Below, one piece after another: positions 18,837 to 27,470 of a stretch of DNA of 64,000 bases. Under the pieces are notes generated by a model. The model had not been told where the DNA came from, ran no database searches, and was given only the letters and a program-made list of their open reading frames with translations. The DNA is from Proteobacteria bacterium UBA981 (lineage in GTDB: Bacteria; Pseudomonadota; Gammaproteobacteria; Ga0077536). Each line of letters opens with the position of its first letter. Positions within the stretch are counted from its first letter, which is position 1. Location: positions 1-64,000 of the forward strand of contig DBBP01000035.1 in NCBI GenBank assembly GCA_002292285.1. The letters run 5' to 3'. Made by a program: the position numbers and the translations under genes.

Positions 18837-19271
18837 ATGGGAATTTTTCGTACAACATCACTGTCACTATTGGTGTCTATTTGGCTCTCGCCAGCCTTTG
18901 CTGACACCACGGCGGTAAATACTGATGAAGCCGTGCCAGGAAAAGTATCTCTTTCAACGATATTGTCCGGCGAACTTGAACGTGTCGAAGGCACCGAGTT
19001 CATAGTCAGCCGCGTAGACCTCCCACCTAATACCTCACTCCCCACGCACTGGCATCCGGGTGAGGAATTTGGCTACGTGCTTAAGGGTCGCGTGATTATG
19101 ACTCTGGAAGGTAAGGGTGATGCGGAATATGGTGAAGGCGAGCTAGCGAAAGTCCCCCTAAAGCATGTGCACGCCGCTAGAACCGGCGATGAAGGTGCTG
19201 AGTTGTTGGTGTTTCGAGTCCACGAGAAAGGTCAGCCTGAGCGGGTCCTAGTCAAGGAAGCCGCGAACTAG
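18837..19271 (+). CDS. Exported small cupin protein
   Basis: 144 residues with a signal peptide (MGIFRTTSLSLLVSIWLSPA, FAD cleavage region), so periplasmic. One cupin barrel: LPTHWHPGEEFGYVLKGRV carries His, His and Glu metal ligands, and GELAKVPLKHVHAARTGDEG carries the second His. GGAG sits 8 bases before the ATG. Exported single-domain cupins of this type are common and mostly uncharacterised; they may bind metals or sense small ligands. Stands alone. Confidence 0.85.
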   Translation: MGIFRTTSLSLLVSIWLSPAFADTTAVNTDEAVPGKVSLSTILSGELERVEGTEFIVSRVDLPPNTSLPTHWHPGEEFGYVLKGRVIMTLEGKGDAEYGEGELAKVPLKHVHAARTGDEGAELLVFRVHEKGQPERVLVKEAAN

Positions 19272-19527
19272 CGCAATCGGACAAACATGAAGCGGTAACC
19301 TAGTCATCGACCGCGATGTCGCGCCCGATATTGAGGTCGATGGCATCCCATTTATCAGTTAGTCGAATATGGGTTCCTGGCCGATCGGCCAAATTGTGCG
19401 GGCTACCGAACGGCGGCTAACAGGAAAATTAAAGCTCAACGTCGCGTCTCGGTCGTCACAACTAGCCCGCGCCTTAGCCCACTTCGGCTTTTTTATAGCC
19501 CGACGCGATGGCATATGACGTGCTGGA

Positions 19528-20049
19528 TTAATCCCTTTGCGAGACGACCTTTTTATAATGATCGTCCGAAACACCTGCCAGGGCTGTATCTACGAACTCA
19601 ACAAATTTCGAGTCCAGTGGACGCGGTGCCCAAAGACTGTTTTCCCACGAGTACTTAAATGCTGGAATTGAATATGAAAGGACAACACCCTTCAGTTCTT
19701 CTAAGTCCTGTGGATCAGTCGTAGATGAAAATTGGCCCCAATGCAGCCAGAAATACATATTGTTTTGAAAATCGACGCGCGCTGCATCATCAAAGTCTAT
19801 CTCCAGTACACGCGCCATCTTTTCGTAATTTTTCGTTAAGCCGAATGCCTTTATGACACTATTTCGCAACTCGTCATTTGTCGCATTAGCGAGCATTATT
19901 TCCCGAACTCCGCTAGCACGCGTCAGCCTATTCGTGTCCGCTGCCGTTTCCTGGGAAGAACGAACCTGTCTAGCGACGTAGATCAGAGACGCGATTACGC
20001 CAATTGCCGCTACAACCTCGGCCAACGTCGCAATAGTTTCCCAGTTCAT
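19528..20049 (-). CDS. Small membrane-anchored protein, paralog 2
   Basis: 173 residues from the ATG at 20049 (MNWETIATLAEVVAAIGVIA), chosen because it aligns with the paralogs; ATGs at 20058 and further up add a leader. One N-terminal hydrophobic segment ending IYVARQVRSSQE is followed by a long, probably helical soluble part. No catalytic motif. Its upstream sequence (20069-20123) is shared with that of the paralog at 24516-24980, which suggests that gene and leader were duplicated together. Function unknown. Confidence 0.72.
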   Translation of the reverse strand: MNWETIATLAEVVAAIGVIASLIYVARQVRSSQETAADTNRLTRASGVREIMLANATNDELRNSVIKAFGLTKNYEKMARVLEIDFDDAARVDFQNNMYFWLHWGQFSSTTDPQDLEELKGVVLSYSIPAFKYSWENSLWAPRPLDSKFVEFVDTALAGVSDDHYKKVVSQRD

Positions 20050-20068
20050 CTTTACCATCCCGTCAGAT

Positions 20069-20123
20069 AATCCAGCGGGCAGCATATCCGAGAGGATTGG
20101 TTCCGTGAACGTCCGCTATTGGC
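20069..20123 (-). repeat. Shared upstream element of two paralogs (copy A)
   Basis: The first 24 bases (20069-20092, beginning AATCCAGCGGGCAGC) are identical to 25001-25024. The next 30 bases remain similar, ending in GTGAACGTCCGCTATTGGC against CATGAGCTTCCGTTCTCGGC. Both copies sit about 20 bases upstream of a minus-strand paralog start. Confidence 0.8.
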
Positions 20124-20260
20124 AATTCCCCTCTGACAAGGCGCACCGACGAACGTGCACAGATGGGGGAGCGGCCGTTCCGATGACCGCCCTGGGTCAA
20201 CCGCTGGAGCTTCTATAATTGCTAATCACGCATTCCACGCACGACTAGAGGATATTAGAT

Positions 20261-20794
20261 ATGGACCTTGCGCAATTCGCAGACGTCGCAGAAATCGTCG
20301 GGGGCTTAGCGGTGTTGGTCACGTTGATTTACCTTGCTTTGCAGGTACGGCAAGGAAATCTCGCCCAGACGAGAGAAACCTATCGCGCATTTGTTGCTGA
20401 ATTGAACTCGGTACTTTTCAAGCCAATGACAGACCCGAAAATGATGGCTCTTTTGCAGAAGGGCACGCTCGATTTCGAGTCGTTAAGCCGTCACGAACAA
20501 GGCATGATCAACGGCATTTGGTCGCCATTGATAATCCTTAGCGGCGAAATATTTGCAGCGCAAAAGCACGGGACAATTGATCCCCTGATGTCACACCAGC
20601 AAGATGCCATCACCGCAAGTTTTTTGCAGATGCCTGGAATGGCAACTTGGTGGGAATACCTTAAACCGTACTGGAACCCGGATTTTGTCGCTCATGTGGA
20701 GGGGCTGCTAGCTTCGCCCGACTGTCCGCGTCCGACTCACGAAATGCTGCCCTGGTACCTGCCGGACGACGAACAAGGTAAGACGGAAGAGTAG
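20261..20794 (+). CDS. Small membrane-anchored protein, paralog 3
   Basis: 177 residues. N-terminus MDLAQFADVAEIVGGLAVLV then TLIYLALQVRQGN, the same anchor pattern as the other three paralogs but on the opposite strand. The soluble part has IIAS-free helical sequence and ends WYLPDDEQGKTEE. A conserved feature seen in several paralogs is an acidic/aromatic segment around the middle (NGIWSPLIILSGEIFAAQKH). AGAGGA lies 9 bases upstream of the ATG. It is back to back with paralog 2 across about 210 bases. Function unknown. Confidence 0.72.
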   Translation: MDLAQFADVAEIVGGLAVLVTLIYLALQVRQGNLAQTRETYRAFVAELNSVLFKPMTDPKMMALLQKGTLDFESLSRHEQGMINGIWSPLIILSGEIFAAQKHGTIDPLMSHQQDAITASFLQMPGMATWWEYLKPYWNPDFVAHVEGLLASPDCPRPTHEMLPWYLPDDEQGKTEE

Positions 20795-20923
20795 CTATTC
20801 AGCAAAAATTTGAGGACCGACGAATGGCCTTTGTTAGGTGCTCTGAACAAGGTGGCTGGAGACCTACGGTCTCCGGACGTGAATGCCGGGGTTTCAGACG
20901 CTTGCCCCGCACGCCCTAAACGC

Positions 20924-22867
20924 TTACTTCAGCAACCCGCGACCGTTGAGCAGGTCGTAAAGCTTCTGTACCGACTGGTCGACAGTCAGATCGTCGGTCT
21001 TGAGGGCCAAGTCGGCTGACGTGGGCGCTTCGTACGGCGCAGCCATATCGCTGAACGCGGCCATCTCCGTCATCGTGTCGGTGAACTCATCGGTGGCGGC
21101 GCGTGTCCTGCACACGTCTTCAGGGGCGTCGAGGTAAACCTCAATAAACCGGTCGTCGCCGATGATGTCCTTGGCCATTGCGCGGTCCTCAACGCTGGGC
21201 GAGAGGAAAGCGCAGATGGTGATGTGGCCCGCATCGTTGAAGAGCTTGGCGGCTTCGGATGCGCGACGCAGGTTTTCCTTGCGGTCGGCCTGGGTGTGTT
21301 TCAGGTCGGCGCTGAGGCCCAGGCGTGCGTTGCGACCATCGAGCACGGTGGCGCTCTTGCCTTCGTCGAACAGGCGTCGCTCCAAGCCGTAGGCCACAGC
21401 CGATTTGCCGCTGCCAGTCAGGCCGGTGAGCCATACTGTCACGGGCTGTTGACCCAGGCGGGTTGCACGTTCGTCTGCGCCGACCAGCGACTCGTGGATC
21501 TTGATTTCCGTGCCGCGTTTCTCGGCGATCTCACGGCGGCGCGATGAGGCACTATCCAGCTCGCGGTCCAGGATCATGCCCGCGCCGACGGTGTTGTTCG
21601 TCAGCTTGTCGATGACGATGAACGAGCCAGTGCCACGGTTGCGGGTGTACGGGTCGAACGCCATCGGACGCGACAATTCGACGACGATTCGGCCGATCTC
21701 GTTGAGCTCGAGTTTGTCCGCATCCTGGCGGTGCATGGTGTTGACGTCCATGCGGTAACGCAGGTCGCTGACGACACCGGTCGCGTTGGTGGTGGTCTGC
21801 TTGATGGTGTACTGCTTGCCGGCCGTCAGCGGATCTTCGCTCATCCAAACGACCATCGCTTCGAAGGCCTGAGCGACTTTGGGCACGTTATTGGGCTGGA
21901 CGAGCATGTCGCCACGAGAGACGTCGATCTCGCGGTCGAGGACGATGGTCGGCGCGAGTGGCGCGTAGGCCTCGTCGAGGTCGCCGTCCATGGTAACGAT
22001 GCGTTTGACGATGGCTTTCTTGCGCGAGGGCAAGGCCATGACTTCGTCGCCCGGCCGGACAGTGCCGGAGGCGATGGTGCCGCTGAAGCCGCGGAAGTTC
22101 AGGTCCGGACGGTTAACGTATTGGACTGGAAAGCGGAAGTCGACAAGGTTGCGGTCCGACGCGATATGCACGTTCTCGAGGATGTGCATGAGCGTGCCGC
22201 CGTGGTACCAGGGCGTGTGCTCGGAGGCGTTGACGACGTTGTCACCGTTGAGCGCGGACAGCGGCACGAACTGTATATCGGGCAGCTCGAGCTTGCCGGT
22301 GAACTCAGTGTAGTCGGCCTTAATCTGCTCATAGCGCGCTTCGCTAAAGTCGACAAGGTCCATCTTGTTGATGGCGACGACGACATGCTTGATGCCTAAG
22401 AGCGACGCGATGAACGAGTGACGGCGGGTCTGGACCTGCACGCCGTGGCGGGCGTCGATAAGGATGATGGCGAGGTCACAGGTCGATGCACCGGTGGCCA
22501 TGTTGCGGGTGTACTGCTCATGACCGGGGGTGTCGGCGATGATGAACTTGCGCTTGGTCGTTGAGAAGTAGCGGTAAGCGACATCTATGGTGATGCCCTG
22601 CTCGCGTTCTTCGCGCAGGCCGTCGGTCAGTAGCGCCGGGTCGAAGTCCGTGCCGGTTGTGCCGTACTTACTCGACGCGCTCTTAACTGCAGCGAGTTGA
22701 TCTTCGTAGACCATCTTGGAATCGTAGAGCAGACGACCGATGAGCGTCGACTTGCCGTCGTCCACCGACCCGCAGGTCAACAAGCGCAGCAATTCCTTGT
22801 TCTCGTGCTGCTTGAGGTAGCCGAGGATGTCGGATGCAATTAGTTCTGATTGATGGCTCATAGTCAC
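20924..22867 (-). CDS. cysNC: CysNC, sulfate adenylyltransferase GTPase subunit fused to APS kinase
   Basis: 647 residues. Residues about 20-450 are the elongation-factor-like GTPase CysN: P-loop GSVDDGKSTLIGRLL, switch motif DTPGHEQYTRNMATGAS, NKMD specificity motif. Residues about 470-647 are APS kinase CysC: GLTGSGKSAVAYGLERRL, with DGRNARLGLSADL (usual DGDNVRHGL). With CysD it makes adenylyl sulfate from ATP and sulfate using GTP; the fused domain phosphorylates it to PAPS. It starts 18 bases after the cysD stop. Note that the usual DGDN reads DGRN in the kinase domain. Confidence 0.95.
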   Translation of the reverse strand: MTMSHQSELIASDILGYLKQHENKELLRLLTCGSVDDGKSTLIGRLLYDSKMVYEDQLAAVKSASSKYGTTGTDFDPALLTDGLREEREQGITIDVAYRYFSTTKRKFIIADTPGHEQYTRNMATGASTCDLAIILIDARHGVQVQTRRHSFIASLLGIKHVVVAINKMDLVDFSEARYEQIKADYTEFTGKLELPDIQFVPLSALNGDNVVNASEHTPWYHGGTLMHILENVHIASDRNLVDFRFPVQYVNRPDLNFRGFSGTIASGTVRPGDEVMALPSRKKAIVKRIVTMDGDLDEAYAPLAPTIVLDREIDVSRGDMLVQPNNVPKVAQAFEAMVVWMSEDPLTAGKQYTIKQTTTNATGVVSDLRYRMDVNTMHRQDADKLELNEIGRIVVELSRPMAFDPYTRNRGTGSFIVIDKLTNNTVGAGMILDRELDSASSRRREIAEKRGTEIKIHESLVGADERATRLGQQPVTVWLTGLTGSGKSAVAYGLERRLFDEGKSATVLDGRNARLGLSADLKHTQADRKENLRRASEAAKLFNDAGHITICAFLSPSVEDRAMAKDIIGDDRFIEVYLDAPEDVCRTRAATDEFTDTMTEMAAFSDMAAPYEAPTSADLALKTDDLTVDQSVQKLYDLLNGRGLLK

Positions 22868-22885
22868 TGGATCCTGGCGTTTGCT

Positions 22886-23794
22886 TTAGAAGTAGCCTTC
22901 TTCTTTTTTCTTCTGCATGGATGCGTCGGAGTCGAAGTCGATCATCCGGCCCTGGCGTTCGCTGCTTGTCGCAACCAGCATTTCCTGGATGATCGTCGAC
23001 AAGTCAGTCGCGTCGGACTCGACGGCTCCGGTCAGCGGATAGCAGCCGAGCGTACGGAAGCGGACGCTCTTCATCATCGGCGTCTCGCCCTCTTCCAAAG
23101 GCATCCGCTCGTCGTCGACCATGATGAGGGTGCCGTCGCGTTCGACGACGGGGCGCACCGCCGAGTAGTACAACGGGACGATCGGAATGGACTCAAGATA
23201 GATGTACTGCCAGATATCTAGTTCGGTCCAGTTGCTTAGCGGGAAGACGCGGATGGACTCGCCCTTGTTCACCTGTGAGTTGTAGAGGTTCCACAACTCG
23301 GGCCGCTGGTTCTTGGGGTCCCAGCGGTGGTTTTTGTCCCGGAAGGAGTAGACGCGTTCTTTAGCGCGGGACTTTTCTTCGTCCCGTCTTGCGCCACCGA
23401 AGGCAGCGTCGTACTTGTAGTGGTTCAGCGCCTGCTTAAGGCCCTGGGTCTTCATGATGTCGGTGTGCTTGGCCGAGCCGACGGAGAATGGACTGACGCC
23501 CGCGTCGACGCCTTCCTGGTTCACGTGAATCTTCAAGTCCAGGTCGTACTCTTTCACGAGCCAGTCTCGGAAGGCGTACATTCCCTGGAACTTCCAGGTG
23601 GTGTCTACATGCAACAGTGGAAACGGCAGCTTGCCGGGCGCGAAGGCCTTGAGCGCCATCCACAGCATGACCATGGAATCTTTACCCAGCGAGAAGAGCA
23701 TCACCGGGTTGTCGAACTCGGCCGCGACCTCTCGGATGATGTGGATGCTCTCGGCTTCCAGCTGCTTGAGGTGTGTCAGTTTCTGCGAAGTCAC
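22886..23794 (-). CDS. cysD: CysD, sulfate adenylyltransferase catalytic subunit
   Basis: 302 residues from the GTG at 23794, the usual CysD length, with GAGGA about 8 bases upstream; a longer open frame to 23854 adds an unconserved leader. ATP pyrophosphatase family: LEAESIHIIREVAAEF, the PP-loop variant MLFSLGKDSMVMLW, FGGARRDEEKSRAKER and PLSNWTELDIWQYI. It adenylates sulfate with CysN; first step of sulfate assimilation, cytosolic. It is the first gene of a two-gene operon with cysNC; a small inverted repeat CGGTCC-AGC-GGACCG (23856-23870) lies upstream. Confidence 0.95.
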   Translation of the reverse strand: MTSQKLTHLKQLEAESIHIIREVAAEFDNPVMLFSLGKDSMVMLWMALKAFAPGKLPFPLLHVDTTWKFQGMYAFRDWLVKEYDLDLKIHVNQEGVDAGVSPFSVGSAKHTDIMKTQGLKQALNHYKYDAAFGGARRDEEKSRAKERVYSFRDKNHRWDPKNQRPELWNLYNSQVNKGESIRVFPLSNWTELDIWQYIYLESIPIVPLYYSAVRPVVERDGTLIMVDDERMPLEEGETPMMKSVRFRTLGCYPLTGAVESDATDLSTIIQEMLVATSSERQGRMIDFDSDASMQKKKEEGYF

Positions 23795-24515
23795 GTTTGC
23801 GTCCTCGTGTTGCGGTCTGTGTGGGGCCAAAGCAGAGCCGGTCAGATCGTACAATCGGTCCAGCGGACCGGCATTGACCCTTTACATGGGGTGGTCTCGG
23901 GTGATTGCCCTGCCCAATTAGGCCCTGAGCGGCGCCCGCATCGATGTTCGTGTGGTAATGATGACATCTATCACTTCCACGACATCTTCCACCTGCTCGC
24001 CGGACCTACCAACAACGTCTTGGCGGTGGATGTGACGTCATGGCCAGTCGCGTCGATCAGGAGCGCTGCTGCGGACGCCAGCTTATCCGAAATGAGCAGC
24101 TATCCGATCCCGCACTGAAAGTGCGCTCAACGGACCGTCGGGAGTCTTACGTGGAGCCTAAATGCAATAGTTGTAGCCTTAGCAATAGAACGAGCGGCCA
24201 GGTGCTTGTTTCACTTGGCAATGCGTCTAATGCGCTCAAAAACTCATTCAGCATGCCTGCTACTGTTCCGCTTTCGATGCGATTTATTAAGGATTTAGTA
24301 TAAATCGGGAGCACGAAAGGGGACAGATTTATTTACCCGCGATTTGGCATCACGGGAACAGCATATTTAGCGCGAGTGAGCGTCTCTTCCTGGCCGATTT
24401 CGTCGAAAGTTTTAGCCGAATGGAACGTCCGTTCATCAGTGGGTGAACTGACGCAAGTGCGGCACTACAAAAGGAAGTGGACGATTTGGATTAACTAGTG
24501 CCGGGCACAACAGCA
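23795..24515. other. Long intergenic stretch upstream of cysD
   Basis: No gene recognised on either strand. It holds a short inverted repeat at 23856-23870 near the cysD start, a solo GGGGACAG element at 24319-24335, and one copy of the degenerate motif at 24376-24398. Confidence 0.5.
24319..24335 (+). repeat. Solo GGGGACAG REP-like half-site
   Basis: GGGGACAGATTTATTTA. It shares its core with the perfect inverted repeat at 44937-44993 and the string at 50333-50350. Sequences of this kind accompany Y1-type REP-associated transposases; no transposase gene is present here. Confidence 0.5.
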
Positions 24516-24980
24516 TCATTCATCTTCAAACGCGGCCCGAAAAATATTCATTCCCTTTATGCGCGGATAATTTTCGAACAAGTTCAGAAATATTTTCTTC
24601 AGCTGCGGATAGGACGTCATGTTGTGCCTGGCGTCGCCGATCAGGTCTTTATACAGCTCCGGGTCTAATAAGCCATTCTCATGAGCAATATCTGCTTGCA
24701 TCCAATTATTCATCAACCTCATTGCGAAATGCTCCGATCTTTTCCGCTCCTCATCAGTGAGCTCTTCATCTGACTCAAGCTTGATCATTAAGGCAATGAT
24801 ATCTGGGGTAGTGAGAATCAACTCGTCGACGCGACTGAACTCAGACATGAGCGCAAATCCTGTATCCGTCGCCGCCTGTCGGTTACTTTGCTTGACCTGT
24901 ACGGCTACATATATGAGCGAAACGACAACGGCGAATGCACCAAGTATTTCGCTAAACGCACCTATAGCATCCCAGTCCAT
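24516..24980 (-). CDS. Small membrane-anchored protein, paralog 4
   Basis: 154 residues. N-terminus MDWDAIGAFSEILGAFAVVV then SLIYVAVQVKQSN matches the other paralogs most closely. The soluble part is acidic (KLESDEELTDEERKRSEHFA) and ends ERNIFRAAFEDE-like (GMNIFRAAFEDE). No enzymatic motif. Preceded by the shared upstream element at 25001-25055. Unknown function; membrane anchoring is inferred from the single hydrophobic segment. Confidence 0.72.
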   Translation of the reverse strand: MDWDAIGAFSEILGAFAVVVSLIYVAVQVKQSNRQAATDTGFALMSEFSRVDELILTTPDIIALMIKLESDEELTDEERKRSEHFAMRLMNNWMQADIAHENGLLDPELYKDLIGDARHNMTSYPQLKKIFLNLFENYPRIKGMNIFRAAFEDE

Positions 24981-25000
24981 CGCTTGATCTCCCGCTAGTG

Positions 25001-25055
25001 AATCCAGCGGGCAGCATATCCGAGGAGCTTGGTGTCATGAGCTTCCGTTCTCGGC
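25001..25055 (-). repeat. Shared upstream element of two paralogs (copy B)
   Basis: The first 24 bases are identical to 20069-20092 and the homology continues more weakly to 25055. It lies 20 bases upstream of paralog 4, in the same position and orientation as copy A. Confidence 0.8.
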
Positions 25056-25367
25056 CGTTCACGTAGAGCACCACTGCGAATTCATGCGTCTGCTTTCGCG
25101 TGGTGGACAGTTACGCATCGCGGCGGACCGTAGCCGGCTTCCAGCCGCCATTGATTGACCGCTCCCTCCCGTAGCGGTCGCGGAGTACAAGACAAAACCC
25201 AGCACAGCCTGGATCTTGTAGTATTAATGCTGCGTGGAGTGGAGAAAGCTATGGCGATGCGCGTCACCGAAGCACCTTGCCATGCTCGCAGTCACGCTTA
25301 AGTCGCACGCCAGAAGAAATGCCGCTTCCAGGCCTGGCGAGCCTGTATTCATTGTGGACGATTCACT
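25056..25367. other. Noncoding stretch
   Basis: About 310 bases with no recognised gene ahead of the SnoaL-like gene. Confidence 0.45.
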
Positions 25368-25787
25368 ATGCCGGATTCCGATCGCGAACAAATACAAAAC
25401 CACCTCGCCAGGTACTGCTTTACAGTCGACCAGGGTACAGCTGATCAGATCGCTGGTTTGTTCTGGGACGACGCGCGCCTGGACTTCAATGGCATTTTTA
25501 CCGGTTCCGAGGCGATCCGGGACTGCTATGTTGAATGGATCCGCAAGGCGCGCGATCCCGTCGAGGGACTACGCCATCTAATCTACGTTCCGCTCATCGA
25601 CATCGACGGAGATAGTGCGCTTACCGAGACCTACGTGGACGCCGATTGTCACGCGCGCCGGAGCGGGCGAGCCATCCAGTTACGCTCGCTATATCGCGAT
25701 CGCCTGACGAAACGCCACGGCGAATGGCGCTTCTCCGACCGTCACATCGTCGCCATGCCAAGCCTCCAGGGCTCGCCGCCCAAGTAA
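25368..25787 (+). CDS. SnoaL-like (NTF2-fold) protein
   Basis: 139 residues. The NTF2/SnoaL pattern is clear: helix QIQNHLARYCFTVDQGTADQ, then IAGLFWDDARLDFNGIFTGS, a central strand with RHLIYVPLIDIDGDSALTET, and the C-terminal YRDRLTKRHGEWRFSDRHI. Such domains act as small hydrolases, isomerases, dehydratases or ligand binders; the D of FWDDARLDF and the H of GLRHLIYV lie where active-site residues are found in related dehydratases. Role unknown. The start has only a weak GGA upstream. Confidence 0.82.
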   Translation: MPDSDREQIQNHLARYCFTVDQGTADQIAGLFWDDARLDFNGIFTGSEAIRDCYVEWIRKARDPVEGLRHLIYVPLIDIDGDSALTETYVDADCHARRSGRAIQLRSLYRDRLTKRHGEWRFSDRHIVAMPSLQGSPPK

Positions 25788-25942
25788 CAGTCGCGCCCGA
25801 ATTGACGCCGATTCACAGTGGAGTTATTCAGGCGAATCGCGCCAGCTACGCCGGCGACACGATTTCTAGCCATGACTTCGATCCCAACTGTTCAACGTCG
25901 AAGCAATCACGAGACAGACGCAGAACCTGCCTGGTGCGCGGA

Positions 25943-26980
25943 TTAGGTTGCGACCGGTTCGTGCGGGAATTGCCCCTGCGTACGATTCGCGAAAGCCACC
26001 AGCGAAAGCATTACCGGGACCTCAACAAGCACCCCGACGACGGTCGCAAGTGCAGCACCGCTTTCAAGTCCGAAAATACTTATCGCAACGGCAACGGCGA
26101 GTTCGAAAAAATTGGAAGTGCCAATCAGCGCAGCAGGCGCCGCAATAGAGAATGGGGTCTGCCACAACCAGGCCCATCCGTACGCGATAAAAAAAATGCC
26201 GTAACTTTGTACCAGCAACGGTGTCGCAATCAACAAAATCACGAGGGGTTGCTCGATGATGCGCGGGCCCTGGAAACCGAACAGCAAGACGACTGTCGCC
26301 AGTAGGCCGATAACCGTATACGGCTTGAGCTTGGTACTGAACGCCTGAACTCGGTTCTCGTCACCATCGTCGTCAATTAACAGGTGTCGGGTCAGCATCC
26401 CGGCCGCAAGCGGCACCACCACATAAAGCAGTACAGAGAGCAACAAGGTGGACCACGGCACCACAATATCCGCCATGCCGAGAAGCATTGCCACAATCGG
26501 CGCGAAAGCGAAAATCATGATCACGTCGTTAATGGATACCTGAACCAACGTGTAGGTCGCATCGCCCCGAACCAATTGGCTCCACACAAAGACCATAGCC
26601 GTACAGGGCGCAGCGCCGAGCAGAATCATCCCGGCGATGTATTCGCGGGCATCGGCCGGGTCTACCCAACCACGGAAGAAAAACTCGAAAAACAAGATCC
26701 CAAGCCCGGCCATTGAGAGCGGCTTGATAAACCAGTTCACAACCAGGGTGATGATGAGGCCTTTGGGACGGTCGCCAATCCGTTTAAGTGACGTGAAATC
26801 GACATTTACCATCATGGGATAAATCATCACCCAGATAAGAACGGCGACGAGCAGATTTACCCCGCCAATCTCAAAACCAGCAAGAGTGCTAAAACTTCCC
26901 GGGAATAAGGCACCCGATACGGTGCCTCCCACCATGGCGATAGCCACCCAAAGACTTAGATAGCGTTCAAAAATTCCCAT
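25943..26980 (-). CDS. acr3: Acr3 arsenite efflux permease
   Basis: 345 residues with about ten membrane segments. Family marks: PMMVNVDFTSLKRI, the conserved Cys in GAAPCTAMVFVWSQL that is needed for arsenite transport in Acr3 proteins, and ISINDV-like VSINDVIMIFAF. It exports arsenite using the proton gradient. The start is the ATG at 26980, which overlaps the arsI stop by one base (TAATG); an ATG three codons upstream is also possible. Third gene of arsR-arsI-acr3. Confidence 0.93.
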   Translation of the reverse strand: MGIFERYLSLWVAIAMVGGTVSGALFPGSFSTLAGFEIGGVNLLVAVLIWVMIYPMMVNVDFTSLKRIGDRPKGLIITLVVNWFIKPLSMAGLGILFFEFFFRGWVDPADAREYIAGMILLGAAPCTAMVFVWSQLVRGDATYTLVQVSINDVIMIFAFAPIVAMLLGMADIVVPWSTLLLSVLLYVVVPLAAGMLTRHLLIDDDGDENRVQAFSTKLKPYTVIGLLATVVLLFGFQGPRIIEQPLVILLIATPLLVQSYGIFFIAYGWAWLWQTPFSIAAPAALIGTSNFFELAVAVAISIFGLESGAALATVVGVLVEVPVMLSLVAFANRTQGQFPHEPVAT

Positions 26981-27420
26981 TAGCAGCACGCTTCCTTGTT
27001 ACCCGCTGCTAACGCTTTCTGCGCATTACCGAATTTCGGCCCCGCGCCAAACGTCTCCGAATCGCTTTTTACGCGATACCACTCCCACTGCAAGCCGTCC
27101 GGCTCGGTCGCCCACACTTTGTCGGAATTGGCATAACAGCAGGTCGTGTCCTGCTCTTCCAAACTGATCATGCCGGATGCTCTCAGACGCTCGGCAGTAG
27201 CGGACACTTCATCTTCGGTAAATACTTCGACGCCAAGATGATCTAGCCGTTCAGGCGCATCCGGGCGTTCGTTAAGGACCAGTTTGAGTGGTGGGCTATC
27301 AATCGCAAAATTAGCGTATCCGGGTTTTCTTTTATTCACTTCAACGCCGAACAGTTTCGAATAAAACTCGATGGCTGTTTCGATATCTTTAACGTTCAGG
27401 GCTAGTTGAATTCGCATCAT
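26980..27420 (-). CDS. arsI: ArsI/CadI-type vicinal-oxygen-chelate protein
   Basis: 146 residues, glyoxalase/bleomycin-resistance fold with MRIQLALNVKDIETAIEFYS and a metal-site His in RLDHLGVEVF. The EEQDTTCCYANSDKVW segment has the Cys-Cys pair that binds trivalent methylarsenic in ArsI C-As lyase, and DGLQWEWYRV carries the C-terminal Glu ligand. A second Cys pair ends the protein (KEACC). ArsI cleaves the carbon-arsenic bond of methylarsenite with O2, giving arsenite for the adjacent Acr3 to export. Name inferred from the motif; activity depends on experimental proof. Confidence 0.85.
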   Translation of the reverse strand: MMRIQLALNVKDIETAIEFYSKLFGVEVNKRKPGYANFAIDSPPLKLVLNERPDAPERLDHLGVEVFTEDEVSATAERLRASGMISLEEQDTTCCYANSDKVWATEPDGLQWEWYRVKSDSETFGAGPKFGNAQKALAAGNKEACC

Positions 27421-27470
27421 TCTTTCTCCAATTTTCTTCTAATGTTTCGGATTTATTCAGGACCGATTAT

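Noticed and set aside
21731..22399. Long plus-strand open frame of 222 codons
   Set aside because: It lies wholly antisense to cysNC, which has clear motifs; composition is that of a shadow frame.
23856..23870. Small hairpin upstream of cysD as a riboswitch or attenuator
   Set aside because: Six base pairs with a three-base loop and nothing else; too little to support a riboswitch.
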